A stretch of DNA of 64,000 nt from Bosea sp. F3-2. Lineage in GTDB: Bacteria > Pseudomonadota > Alphaproteobacteria > Rhizobiales > Beijerinckiaceae. Positions 35,672 through 43,945 of the stretch are shown here, one piece after another. The position numbers and the translations under genes are program-made. Under the pieces are notes generated by a model. The model made no database searches. It was not told the origin of the DNA and saw nothing but the letters and a program-made list of their open reading frames with translations. The stretch covers positions 62,001 through 126,000 of the forward strand of contig NZ_CP042333.1 of assembly GCF_008253865.1 (NCBI RefSeq), given 5' to 3'. The stretch's first letter is position 1, and each line of letters starts with the position of its first letter.

Positions 35672-35813
35672 CGCGGATTCCTCTTGATCTTTAGGCGTGG
35701 TCGAGCCGCCGGCTTGCGATTAGGACAGATCGCATATGAGCCGGCGGTTTGCTCAAAAATAGCGATAAGATTTTATGCAATAAGATCGCTTTTTTCGATG
35801 GGCGGCCAGCGTT

Positions 35814-36030
35814 CTACTTCCCCGCTCTGGCGATCTCGGCGGCGAGTTCGGGGAGAACCGCGAACAGGTCGCCGACGAGGCCGTAATCGGCGATCTTCTT
35901 CAGCCGCGATCTCGTAGAACGGGTTCATCGACATCTTGACGTTGGCGAGTTCGACGCCCGAACCGTCCGCCTTCACGCGGATCTTCACGTTGTAAGCAAC
36001 CGACCGCTTCACGGGCACCAAGATCTTCAT
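35814..36030 (-). pseudogene. etfB-etfA deletion scar (N-terminus of EtfB joined to C-terminus of EtfA)
   Basis: The first 40 or so codons encode the start of the electron transfer flavoprotein beta subunit: MKILVPVKRSVAYNVKIRVK and onward to the MSMNPFYEIAAEE segment. In the next frame the sequence continues as KKIADYGLVGDLFAVLPELA to a TAG at 35814, which is the C-terminus of the alpha subunit. Between them about 210 residues of EtfB and nearly all of EtfA are missing. The joint is around 35905, at a short GCTGAAGAAG-like stretch. This is a deletion remnant of an etfBA pair and is not functional. An acyl-CoA dehydrogenase, which needs ETF, is encoded nearby. Confidence 0.85.
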
Positions 36031-36063
36031 GAGGACTTGCTCCGATACGGAAGTGATTTCGGT

Positions 36064-36870
36064 TCAGATTTCGGACTCTTCGGCCCCTGCCCGCTTGAGA
36101 ATGGCGCGGGCGCGGATACGGACCGGCTCGTCGACCATGCCACCGTCGACTGCCGCTGCGCCGTCCCCGCTAGCGAGGACCTTCCGCGCCCAGGCGATCT
36201 CGGCCTCGTCCGGCGCGAAGCCGGAGCGGATGGCGTCGATCTGGCGCGGGTGGACGCAGAGCTTTCCGCCGAAGCCCATATCGCGCGCATGACGCGCATC
36301 GTTCGAGATAAGTGCAGCATCGTTCAGCGCCGTCGTCACGCCGTCGATCGGCGCGACGAGCCCAGCCAGCCGTGATGCCAGCACCAATTCGTTGCGCGCG
36401 GCCAGAAGCGCCTCGCGGCTATGGGCGCAACCGAGATCGGCGCAGAAATCGATGCTGCCGAAGGCGATCCGGACGACGTTCCGCATGGCCGCGATGCGGC
36501 GGGCATCGGCCAGCCCCCGCGCGCTCTCGATCAGCGCCACGACCGGAACCGGCGAGGCCTCGCACAATACCGCGAAGCCCTCGCCTCCCTCGGCCTTTGG
36601 CACGACCACCGCGGCGAGCCCGTTGCCCGGCAACGCAGCCATGTCCGCCTCGTGCCAGGGCGTGCCGACGCCGTTGACGCGCACCAGGATGGGCAAGGAG
36701 GAGAAGCCACAGCGCAACGCCGCCCGCGCCTCATCCTTAGCCTCGGCAGCGACGGCGTCCTCGAGATCGACGATGATCGCGTCGGCCCCGGCGGCGGCGG
36801 CCTTCTCGAAGCGGTCCGGCCGATTGCCCGGGACGAAGATCGGCACGAGGAAGTCGAGCGACGCGCTCAT
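36064..36870 (-). CDS. HpcH/HpaI aldolase/CitE family lyase (citramalyl- or malyl-CoA lyase-like)
   Basis: CitE-type lyase of 268 residues. It has VPGNRPDRFEKAAAAGADAI at the N-terminus, VDLEDAV with a substrate-binding acid, RVNGVGTPW with the CoA-binding Arg, and metal ligands Glu in VALIESARGL and Asp in FGSIDFCADLG. Family members split beta-hydroxyacyl-CoA esters such as citramalyl-CoA, malyl-CoA or methylmalyl-CoA. The ATG at 36870 overlaps the stop of the hydratase gene as ATGA. With hydratase, CoA-transferase and acyl-CoA dehydrogenase upstream, citramalyl-CoA cleavage to pyruvate and acetyl-CoA is a fair guess. Confidence 0.9.
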   Translation of the reverse strand: MSASLDFLVPIFVPGNRPDRFEKAAAAGADAIIVDLEDAVAAEAKDEARAALRCGFSSLPILVRVNGVGTPWHEADMAALPGNGLAAVVVPKAEGGEGFAVLCEASPVPVVALIESARGLADARRIAAMRNVVRIAFGSIDFCADLGCAHSREALLAARNELVLASRLAGLVAPIDGVTTALNDAALISNDARHARDMGFGGKLCVHPRQIDAIRSGFAPDEAEIAWARKVLASGDGAAAVDGGMVDEPVRIRARAILKRAGAEESEI

Positions 36871-37724
36871 GCCCATTGAGCCTCAGCGGCCATGCAGAGC
36901 GGCCCGTCCTGCTTGGCAGTCCAGAGCTTCAGCCGCTCGCCATCATCGCTGGCATGAAGCGCGAAGGCATCGTCGTCGAACAGCGGCGACAGGCCGCGGA
37001 AGCTGAAGCGCTTCGGCGCCGCGCCGCGCAACTCGCTCGCATAATAGTAGAGCAGCGCCGCCTGCATCGGGCCGTGCACAATCAGGCCAGGATAACCCTC
37101 GACCTCGGTGACGTAGCGCCGGTCGTAATGGATGCGGTGGCCGTTGAAGGTCAGCGCCGAATAGCGGAAGAGCAGGGGCGCCTCGGCCCTCATAGGACGC
37201 TGATGGGCGCCCTGCTCGGCGGCCGGAGGGACCTTGCCCGCTCCGCCGGGCGCTTCGAGCCCGCGATAGACGATGTCCTGCCGCTCCTCCAGTACGAGTT
37301 CGCCATTGGCCTCGACCCGATGCTTCACCGTGACGAAGCAGAGCGCGCCGGTGCGGCCCTCCTTCAGCACGACGTCCTCGATGCGCGAGATGCGCCGGGC
37401 CTCGTCGCCTACACGCAGATCGCCGCGGAACGCGAAGGCGCCGCCGGCCCACATGCGCCGCGGCAGCGGCACTGGCGGCAGGAAACCGCCGCGGGCGGGG
37501 TGTCCGTCCGGCCCCAGCTTGGCGGTCGGGGCAGCGGGTTGCGCCAGGCAGAAATGAATCAGCCGCGGCACGATCTCGCCGGCCTGCGGCGCTTCGCCCG
37601 GGAAATCCATGGTCGCGTGGTATTTGCGTGCGAGATCGGCGCTGACGATTTCAGTGCCGACATCCTCGCGGCCGATCCAGCTCCGCAGATGCGCGATGTC
37701 GAGGGTGGAAGTCTCGCCGCTCAT
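36867..37724 (-). CDS. MaoC/HTD2-type acyl-CoA hydratase (itaconyl/mesaconyl-CoA hydratase-like)
   Basis: Double-hotdog hydratase of 285 residues. The N-terminal FAS1-like half includes LIHFCLAQP and GGFLPPVPLPRRMWAGG; the C-terminal half has FRYSALTFNGHRIHYDRRYV and GLIVHGPMQAALL, with the catalytic Asp/His region of the hydratase fold. This architecture is that of 3-methylfumaryl-CoA, mesaconyl-C4-CoA and itaconyl-CoA hydratases. It overlaps the genes on both sides by four bases, showing tight operon coupling. Hydration of a C5 unsaturated acyl-CoA before CitE cleavage is inferred. Confidence 0.87.
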   Translation of the reverse strand: MSGETSTLDIAHLRSWIGREDVGTEIVSADLARKYHATMDFPGEAPQAGEIVPRLIHFCLAQPAAPTAKLGPDGHPARGGFLPPVPLPRRMWAGGAFAFRGDLRVGDEARRISRIEDVVLKEGRTGALCFVTVKHRVEANGELVLEERQDIVYRGLEAPGGAGKVPPAAEQGAHQRPMRAEAPLLFRYSALTFNGHRIHYDRRYVTEVEGYPGLIVHGPMQAALLYYYASELRGAAPKRFSFRGLSPLFDDDAFALHASDDGERLKLWTAKQDGPLCMAAEAQWA

Positions 37725-38854
37725 GAAGCGTGCCTTTCCTGCTCGTTTAAGGCCGCGTGCTCGCCGATCGCGGGCACCGCGCCGTAATCGCGTTCGACGC
37801 CAACCAGTATCGGCGCTGGCGCCGGGAAAGAGACGGGCCCGACCTCCGTCTGGACGGTGATGCGCCGCAGATGCGGATGGCTGGACAGCGCCGCCATGTC
37901 GTTGACCGAAGCGAAGGCGACGTCAACCTTCGTCAGCAGGTCGCGCGCCTGCGCCTCGTCCAAGGCGGCGAAGGCTTCGGCGACCACGGCGTCGGTCGCG
38001 GCGCGGTTGTTGACGCGCGCGACGTTGCTGGAAAAGCGCTCGTCGGTGCCCAGCGCCGGGTGGCGCAGGAACTCGGCGGCGAACTTCACCCATTCCCTGT
38101 CGCTCTGGATCGAGATCAGAATCTGCTTGCCCTCGCGCGTCGAGAAGACGCCATAGGGCGCGATCGAGGGATGGGCGAGACCCAGCCGCTTCGGCGGCTT
38201 CCCGCCCTCCTGATGCAGCAGCGGCACGGTCAGCCAGTCTGCCATCACGTCGAACATCGAGACGCGGATATCGGCGCCCTCGCCGGTGATGCTGCGCGCG
38301 ATCAGCGCCTCGAGGATCGCGGCATGCGCCGTCGCGCCGGTTGCGATGTCGACCATCGAGATACCAACACGCGCCGGCTCCTCGGGCCCGCCGGTGATAG
38401 AGGAGAGACCGGATTCGGCCTGGATCAGCAGATCGTAGGCCTTGCGCTCGGCATAGGGGCCGCTCTCACCATAGCCGCTGATTGAGCAGGAGATCAGGCG
38501 GGGATGGCTCTTGCGCAGCGTTACCGGCGCGAACCCCTGCCGCCCCAGCGCCCCGGGCTTGAGATTCTGGACGAGCACGTCGGCCTCGCCAAGCAGCTCA
38601 CTCAGGGTCAGCTTGCCCTCTGGCGACGCGAGATCGACCACGAGCGATTCCTTGCCGCGGTTGAGCCAGACGAAATAGCTGCTCAGCCCCTTGGCGACAT
38701 CGTCGTAGCCGCGCCCGAAATCGCCTTCGACGCGCTCAATCTTGATGACGCGTGCCCCGGCATCGGCGAGGCGCGAGGTGCAGAACGGGGCGGCGACGGC
38801 CTGCTCGATCGCGATGACGACGAGCCCTTCGAGCGGAGAGCGGGCGCTAGCCAT
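37721..38854 (-). CDS. CoA-transferase family III (CaiB/Frc)
   Basis: Class III CoA-transferase of 377 residues. LEGLVVIAIEQAVAAPFCTS at the N-terminus, FVWLNRGKESLVVDL, and the catalytic Asp about residue 169 in GISMVDIATGATAH are visible. It would activate a dicarboxylate with CoA from succinyl-CoA or a similar donor. It overlaps the hydratase gene by four bases and touches the acyl-CoA dehydrogenase stop, so all four genes form one translational chain. Citramalate, itaconate, mesaconate or methylsuccinate are candidate substrates. Confidence 0.92.
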   Translation of the reverse strand: MASARSPLEGLVVIAIEQAVAAPFCTSRLADAGARVIKIERVEGDFGRGYDDVAKGLSSYFVWLNRGKESLVVDLASPEGKLTLSELLGEADVLVQNLKPGALGRQGFAPVTLRKSHPRLISCSISGYGESGPYAERKAYDLLIQAESGLSSITGGPEEPARVGISMVDIATGATAHAAILEALIARSITGEGADIRVSMFDVMADWLTVPLLHQEGGKPPKRLGLAHPSIAPYGVFSTREGKQILISIQSDREWVKFAAEFLRHPALGTDERFSSNVARVNNRAATDAVVAEAFAALDEAQARDLLTKVDVAFASVNDMAALSSHPHLRRITVQTEVGPVSFPAPAPILVGVERDYGAVPAIGEHAALNEQERHAS

Positions 38855-40017
38855 CAGAACGACCTCGGCAGGCCGAGCACATGCTCGGCGACATAGGACA
38901 GGATCAGGTTGGTCGAGATCGGCGCGACCTGATAGAGCCGCGTCTCGCGAAACTTGCGCTCGACATCATATTCGCAGGCGAAGCCGAAGCCGCCATGGAA
39001 CTGCAGGCAGGCGTTGGCCGCCTCCCAGGACGCCTTGGCGGCGAGATACTTCGCCAAATTGGCCTGGGTGCCGCAAGGCAGTTGCGCGTCGTAGCGCCGG
39101 CAGGCCTCGTAGCGCATCAGGTTCGCCGCCTCGACCTCGATGAAGCTCTCGGCAATCGGGAACTGCACGCCCTGGTTCTGGCCGATAGGCCGCCCGAAGA
39201 CGACGCGCTCCTTGGTGTAGTCGGTCACCTTGTCGATGAACCAGCAGCCGTCGCCGATACACTCGGCGGCGATAAGCGTGCGCTCGGCGTTGAGGCCAGT
39301 GAGGATGTATCTGAACCCCTGCCCTTCCTCGCCGATCAGGTTCTCGGCCGGGATCTCAAGGTTGTCGAAGAACAGCTCGTTGGTCTCGTGATTGACCATG
39401 TTGAGGATCGGCCGCACCTCGAGGCCCTTGCCGACCGCCGCCTTCAGGTCGACCACGAAGATCGACAGGCCTTCCGATTTCTTCTTGACCTGGTCGAGCG
39501 GCGTTGTACGGGCCAGCAGGATCATCAGATCGGAATGCTGGATCCGGCTGATCCAGACCTTCTGGCCGTTGATGACGTAGCGGTCGCCCTTCTTCACCGC
39601 TGTCGTCTTGATCCTCGTGGTGTCGGTGCCGGTGGTCGGCTCGGTCACGCCCATCGACTGCAGCCTCAATTCGCCCGTCGCGATCTTCGGCAGGTAGCGT
39701 TGCCGCTGCTCCTCCGAGCCATGGCGGATCAGCGTGCCCATATTGTACATCTGGCCGTGGCAGGCCCCGGAATTGCCGCCTGCCCTGTTGATCTCCTCCA
39801 TGATGACGGAGGCCTCGGTCAGGCCGAGGCCCGACCCGCCATACTCCTCTGGAATCAGGGCGGCCATCCAGCCAGCTTTGGTCAGGGCTTCGACAAACTC
39901 CTCGGGATAGTCGCGCGCCTCGTCGACCTTGCGATGATACTCGGCGGGAAACTGTGCGCAGAGATTACGGATCGCGTCCCGGATATCGTCGAAACCCTCG
40001 CCGGCAGTCGTCTGCAT
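38854..40017 (-). CDS. Acyl-CoA dehydrogenase
   Basis: FAD-dependent acyl-CoA dehydrogenase of 387 residues. The FAD/substrate segment SMGVTEPTTGTDTTRIKTTA, the VFGRPIGQNQGVQFPIAES helix region and the FHGGFGFACEYDVERKFRE motif are typical. In medium-chain enzymes the catalytic Glu lies in a YEGT motif after this; here the stretch reads LYQVAPISTNL, so the base must be elsewhere, as in isovaleryl-type enzymes, or the activity is changed. ATG 40017 is chosen because the first 65 residues of the longer frame are not family-like. A methylsuccinyl-CoA-type substrate is suggested by context. Confidence 0.92.
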   Translation of the reverse strand: MQTTAGEGFDDIRDAIRNLCAQFPAEYHRKVDEARDYPEEFVEALTKAGWMAALIPEEYGGSGLGLTEASVIMEEINRAGGNSGACHGQMYNMGTLIRHGSEEQRQRYLPKIATGELRLQSMGVTEPTTGTDTTRIKTTAVKKGDRYVINGQKVWISRIQHSDLMILLARTTPLDQVKKKSEGLSIFVVDLKAAVGKGLEVRPILNMVNHETNELFFDNLEIPAENLIGEEGQGFRYILTGLNAERTLIAAECIGDGCWFIDKVTDYTKERVVFGRPIGQNQGVQFPIAESFIEVEAANLMRYEACRRYDAQLPCGTQANLAKYLAAKASWEAANACLQFHGGFGFACEYDVERKFRETRLYQVAPISTNLILSYVAEHVLGLPRSF

Positions 40018-40102
40018 CGGTGCTGTCCTCAACCCAGAATCGTCTTGTCGCCAAAATCGTCTTGTTTCGAATATCGGGCCGCCTGAGAGCGGCCCGGAAG
40101 CG

Positions 40103-41590
40103 TCAGCGCAGCACGAAGGGGTCCGGCACGCCCTCTGCGAGATTGATCCAGACGCATTTCGTCTGGAGATATTCGTCGATGGCGTGCTGGCCGCTCTCGC
40201 GACCGACGCCACTCTTCTTGTAACCCCCGAACGGCGCCAGGAAGCTCACCGCGCGATAGGTGTTAACCCAGACCGTTCCGGCGCGGATTTTGTCCGCCAT
40301 GGTGATGGCGCGGCGGATGCTCGAGGTCCAGACGCCTGATGCCAACCCGTAGATCGAGTCGTTGGCGATCTCGATGGCGTGCTGCTCGTCCTCGAAGGGG
40401 ATGATCGAGAGAACCGGTCCGAAGACCTCCTCGCGCGCGATCCGCATCTCGTTGGACACGTCGCCGAAGATCGTCGGCTCGACGAACCACCCCTTCGCCA
40501 GCTCGGGCGCCTCGGGCCGCTTGCCGCCGAGCAGGCAGCGCGCGCCCTCGCCGCGGGCGACGTCGATATAGCCCAGCACCTTGTCGCGCTGCGGCAGGGT
40601 GGTTATCGGCCCGACCTGGGTAGTCTTTTCCATGGGGTCGCCCAATCGGGCCGTCTTCGCGAAAGCGACGACCCTCTGGGAGACCTCCTCGTAGACCGAG
40701 CGCTGCACCAGCAGGCGCGAGCCGGCGATGCAGGTCTGGCCCGACGCCGCGAAGATGCCGGAGATCGCGCCCTTCACCGCGTCGTCGATATTGGCGTCGG
40801 CGAAGATTATGTTGGGCGATTTGCCGCCGAGCTCCAGCGTGACGTGCTTGATGTGCTTGGCCGCGCTCTGATAGACGGCCGCTCCCGTCGCGTCTCCGCC
40901 GGTGAAGGCGACCTTGGCAACCTTGGGATGCGAGACTAGCGCATTGCCGATCTCGCCGCCAAAGCCGGTGACGGTATTGACGACGCCTTCCGGAAAGCCG
41001 GCCTCCTTGAACAACGCCATCAGTGCGAGCGTCGAGCAGGAGGTAAACTCGGAGGGCTTGATGACGATGGTGTTGCCCGCTGCCAGCGCAGGCGCAAGCT
41101 TCCAGGTCAGGAGTAGCAGCGGCGAGTTCCAGGGCGTGATCGCGACCACGACGCCGAGCGGCTCGCGCTTTGTGTAAGTAAACATCTCGGGCTTGTCGGT
41201 GGGGATAACTCCCCCTTCGATTTTGTCCGCGAGGCCGCCGAAATAATGGAACCATTCGGGAATGTAGCGGAGCTGCCCAGCCATCTCGGCGAGCAGCTTG
41301 CCGTTGTCGCTGACCTCGATCGCGGCGAGCTTGTCGGCGTCGCGCGCGATCAGATCGCCGAGGCGCCGCAGCAACTTGCCGCGGGCCGTGGCGGTCATGT
41401 CGGCCCAGGGACCCTTGACGAAAGCGCCGTGGGCCGCGTCGACTGCCGCATCGGCGTCGTCGACGCCGCAATGCGGCACCTCGGCCCAAGGCTCGCCGGT
41501 GAACGGGTTCATCGAGGCGAGCCAGCGCCCGGTCGAGCTGTCGCTCTCCCGGCCGCCGACCGTGTTGTGGAAACGGACGAGCTCCGCCAT
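40103..41590 (-). CDS. Aldehyde dehydrogenase
   Basis: NAD(P)-dependent aldehyde dehydrogenase of 495 residues. The catalytic Glu253 is in VTLELGGKSPN, Cys287 in AASGQTCIAGSR, and the cofactor site includes ITPWNSPLLLLTWK and GNTIVIKPSEFT. The protein is full length with a normal C-terminus (KKSGVGRESGQHAIDEY). Directly upstream lie the two subunits of a TPP decarboxylase, so it probably oxidises the aldehyde they release to a carboxylic acid for the CoA-transferase. Confidence 0.95.
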   Translation of the reverse strand: MAELVRFHNTVGGRESDSSTGRWLASMNPFTGEPWAEVPHCGVDDADAAVDAAHGAFVKGPWADMTATARGKLLRRLGDLIARDADKLAAIEVSDNGKLLAEMAGQLRYIPEWFHYFGGLADKIEGGVIPTDKPEMFTYTKREPLGVVVAITPWNSPLLLLTWKLAPALAAGNTIVIKPSEFTSCSTLALMALFKEAGFPEGVVNTVTGFGGEIGNALVSHPKVAKVAFTGGDATGAAVYQSAAKHIKHVTLELGGKSPNIIFADANIDDAVKGAISGIFAASGQTCIAGSRLLVQRSVYEEVSQRVVAFAKTARLGDPMEKTTQVGPITTLPQRDKVLGYIDVARGEGARCLLGGKRPEAPELAKGWFVEPTIFGDVSNEMRIAREEVFGPVLSIIPFEDEQHAIEIANDSIYGLASGVWTSSIRRAITMADKIRAGTVWVNTYRAVSFLAPFGGYKKSGVGRESGQHAIDEYLQTKCVWINLAEGVPDPFVLR

Positions 41591-41610
41591 GGTCCGTGGT
41601 CTCCGCGCCT

Positions 41611-42204
41611 TCAGATCGGCGCCTGGCCGAGCGCGGCCCGGAAGCGATTCTTGATGTAGGGGCCGTCACGCGGCGGTAGCACGCGCGGCGGGTTCTCCGG
41701 CTTGATCTTCACGGTCGCGAACTTGGTGCCGTCGCGGGCAGACAGGCGCGGCTTAAGGTCGTCGACGCCGGCCATGTCCTTGATAACCGAAGTCCAGGAG
41801 AAGCCGCAGGTCTCGGCAACGCGCTCCAGGTCGATGCCCCGGCCGGCATGGCTGACCTGCATGCCGGTCTCGCCGAAATGGCCGTTGTCGAGCACGACGA
41901 TCGAGAGGTTCGCCGGCTTCTGCAGCGCGATAGTGGCGATGGCACCGAAGCCCATCAGCATCTCGCCATCGCCGGTGATGACTACAACCGACTTCTCCGG
42001 CTGCGCCTTGGCGAGGCCGAGCCCGACCATCGCTGCGCTGCCCATGGCCGCCCAAAGATAGTAATTGTTATCGTGGTCGCCGGCGGCCATGACGTCATAG
42101 GAAGCCGAGCCGAGGCCGGTCACGACGAGCAGGTCCTTGCGGCCCACCAAAAGCTTGGCGACTACCTCGCGGCGATCGAGCGTCCCGCCTTTCACTTGAC
42201 CCAT
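41611..42204 (-). CDS. TPP-dependent decarboxylase, TPP-binding (beta) subunit, sulfopyruvate decarboxylase-like
   Basis: Protein of 197 residues equal to the C-terminal TPP domain of a two-subunit 2-oxo acid decarboxylase. The TPP motif starts ITGDGEMLMGFGAIAT and ends VLDNGHFGETGMQ. Such proteins resemble ComE and phosphonopyruvate decarboxylase C-termini. ATG 42204 overlaps the alpha-subunit gene by 13 bases; the longer frame reads into that gene and is a shadow. Here a carboxylated 2-oxo acid may replace sulfopyruvate. Confidence 0.87.
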   Translation of the reverse strand: MGQVKGGTLDRREVVAKLLVGRKDLLVVTGLGSASYDVMAAGDHDNNYYLWAAMGSAAMVGLGLAKAQPEKSVVVITGDGEMLMGFGAIATIALQKPANLSIVVLDNGHFGETGMQVSHAGRGIDLERVAETCGFSWTSVIKDMAGVDDLKPRLSARDGTKFATVKIKPENPPRVLPPRDGPYIKNRFRAALGQAPI

Positions 42205-42734
42205 TTCTTCTCTCCGATCAGGCGCTGGCCCAGCAGCAGGGCGCAGGCGGAATCGCCGTTGAACGCCATGGTCGCGGCGCCGTGCAGCAGGGGCTCGACC
42301 TCCTCGGGCTTGTCCGCCCGCCAGGTCAGCACACCCATTAGATTCAAGGCCTTCTCGGTCACCTGCCCCATCGGGTTCTGCCACGCATTGAACTCGGCCC
42401 AGTCGCCGCGCATGGTCACGACCATCAGCAGCGGAAACTTCGCCATCGCCTGCAGCGCCAGCGTGTTGATGCAGTTGCCGACGCCACTCGACTGCATCAG
42501 CAGCGCTCCCTTTTCGCCGCCGAGCCATGCGCCGGCGAGGTAGCCGATGCCCTCCTCTTCCGTGGTGAGGACGACGGACTGAACCTCGTTGTCCGCCTCA
42601 GACATCTTGATCGCCGTCGAATGGCCGGCATCCGGCACATAGACGACATGTTTGACGCCATGGGCCTTCAGGACGGAGAAGACATCGTTCTGCCAACTGA
42701 GTTCCGCGTTCTGCGCCTGTTCGGCCGCACTCAT
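42192..42734 (-). CDS. TPP-dependent decarboxylase, PYR-domain (alpha) subunit, sulfopyruvate decarboxylase-like
   Basis: Protein of 180 residues equal to the N-terminal pyrimidine-binding domain of a two-subunit decarboxylase. It contains LKAHGVKHVVYVPDAGHS, the catalytic Glu region VLTTEEEGIGYLAG, and LMQSSGVGNCINTL, typical of ComD and phosphonopyruvate decarboxylases. ATG 42734 has GGGAG seven bases upstream. It is the first gene of the minus-strand operon that runs down to pyruvate carboxylase. The upstream 40-150 bases should hold the promoter; I could not pick out boxes. Confidence 0.87.
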   Translation of the reverse strand: MSAAEQAQNAELSWQNDVFSVLKAHGVKHVVYVPDAGHSTAIKMSEADNEVQSVVLTTEEEGIGYLAGAWLGGEKGALLMQSSGVGNCINTLALQAMAKFPLLMVVTMRGDWAEFNAWQNPMGQVTEKALNLMGVLTWRADKPEEVEPLLHGAATMAFNGDSACALLLGQRLIGEKKWVK

Positions 42735-43251
42735 ATTGATCTCCCGAAGATCCTCGATGGTCACACCGTTCGGCGTTGCTATCGCCGATGATCCGACAAA
42801 GCGAATAGCTAATTGAACGATGAGATATGCCCATCTGTAATAGCTCAGCAGCGACCTGCTCAGCCGCTTCGTTCAACGGATGAGCGACATGTTCTCGTCG
42901 ATGGCTAGGTCAGCGTCGAGATAGCCCTGACGGCCAAGGTTCGTCATAGTCCAAGCTGAAACGAAGGTGGTCGCCTCCATGAACGCCACTTAGATACGGT
43001 AATACTGCTCTACGCCGCTCCATCTCAGAAAACGCTGCGTATCCCGCCGACCTGCGGAAGGTCGCAGTCGCCACTGCATTAGCAGAGCCATCATCGAGCG
43101 TCCGAACCGCAGGCGGGAAAAGATCCGCCTTTCGCGAGCCCAGAGGGCTGCTGGCTGAGTATGAAGCATACTACGGCAGCCGACATGAGATGCTCGCCAG
43201 CAAGACGTTAAGCCCCGCAGAGACGACCAAGAATCTCTGCGTGTGTTGAGA
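42735..43251. other. Intergenic region upstream of the decarboxylase operon
   Basis: About 520 bases. A short minus-strand frame (about 42980 to 42877) encodes 35 residues containing TMTNLGRQGYLDADLAIDE and may be the tail of a lost gene. Other short frames have no recognisable content. The promoter of the decarboxylase operon is expected here. Confidence 0.35.
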
Positions 43252-43286
43252 CAAAAATGACCGATATCCATCCGGATATCGGTCAT
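43252..43286 (-). terminator. Strong rho-independent terminator after the isochorismatase-like gene
   Basis: A perfect 13-base stem, ATGACCGATATCC with GGATATCGGTCAT (43257-43269 and 43274-43286), has a four-base loop. Read on the minus strand it is followed by a TTTTTG tract. It lies 70 bases beyond the stop of the isochorismatase-like gene and closes the long minus-strand operon. Confidence 0.85.
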
Positions 43287-43293
43287 CAAGTTG

Positions 43294-43322
43294 GAGATAT
43301 CCAATCGCCGGAAGGATATCTC
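43294..43322. repeat. Second GATATC inverted repeat next to the terminator
   Basis: GAGATATCC (43294-43302) and GGATATCTC (43314-43322) form a perfect nine-base inverted repeat. With the terminator arms this gives four GATATC words within 58 bases (43263, 43275, 43296, 43315). It could be an auxiliary RNA stem or a protein site. Confidence 0.5.
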
Positions 43323-43355
43323 GTCGGGGAGAACCGACCTCGTAAATAACCTGGA

Positions 43356-43898
43356 TCAGCGAATGAGCTTACTGATCGTTCTGAATGCCTCGTTCTCCGA
43401 ACTGCCGAGCCATTCGAATAAAACCATCTCGCTTGAAACGATGTTAATGCCCAGAGAAGCCGCCCGTCGAAATGCTAGATCAATATTTGTCGCGCTTCTG
43501 GAGCTCACGGCATCGGAAACCACGAAGGTCTCATATCCGCCGCGGTGCAGGTCGATTGCGGTCTGAAGGACGCAAATATGCGCCTCCAGACCGCAGACGA
43601 CAATCTGCTGTCTGCCAATTCCCGATAACCGCCGCGCAATCGCTTCGTTCTTCAGGCACGAGAATTCCCGCTTCGGCAGTACATCGTCGGCTTGGAGATA
43701 CTGCAATACGCGTTCGTCGCTCCGCCCAAGTCTTTCGGGGTTCTGCTCCGAAACAATGACGGGAATCTGCAGATGCCCGGATGCCTTCAGGATCGTCGTT
43801 ATGTGGTGCGCGACCTTGTCGGGCTCCTGCACGACGTTGAGGAGTTTGACCTGCGCGTCGATCACCAAGACGGCGGAGTGGGCTCGGGCTAGCAGCAT
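43356..43898 (-). CDS. Isochorismatase-like cysteine hydrolase
   Basis: Cytoplasmic hydrolase of 180 residues. The catalytic triad of the family is visible: Asp14 in AVLVIDAQ, Lys76 in LPKREFSC, and Cys109 in CGLEAHICVLQTA. The cis-peptide site before the cysteine region is normal. Family members hydrolyse amides, N-carbamoyl compounds or vinyl ethers. Last gene of the operon before the terminator. It may release ammonia from an amide in the same pathway. Confidence 0.9.
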   Translation of the reverse strand: MLLARAHSAVLVIDAQVKLLNVVQEPDKVAHHITTILKASGHLQIPVIVSEQNPERLGRSDERVLQYLQADDVLPKREFSCLKNEAIARRLSGIGRQQIVVCGLEAHICVLQTAIDLHRGGYETFVVSDAVSSRSATNIDLAFRRAASLGINIVSSEMVLFEWLGSSENEAFRTISKLIR

Positions 43899-43945
43899 CG
43901 AAGGCCTGTTCCTCCCTGGCGGGTCTATAGAACGAAACGAAGGTT

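Noticed and set aside
38881..40086. 401-codon plus-strand open frame opposite the acyl-CoA dehydrogenase
   Set aside because: It is the antisense of a well-supported gene, with no family similarity; GC-rich third positions commonly leave such frames open.
41611..42734. Firm naming of the two-subunit TPP enzyme as sulfopyruvate decarboxylase (comD/comE)
   Set aside because: Fold and motifs fit, but no other coenzyme M or sulfonate genes are near and the downstream CoA enzymes point to a carboxylate substrate.
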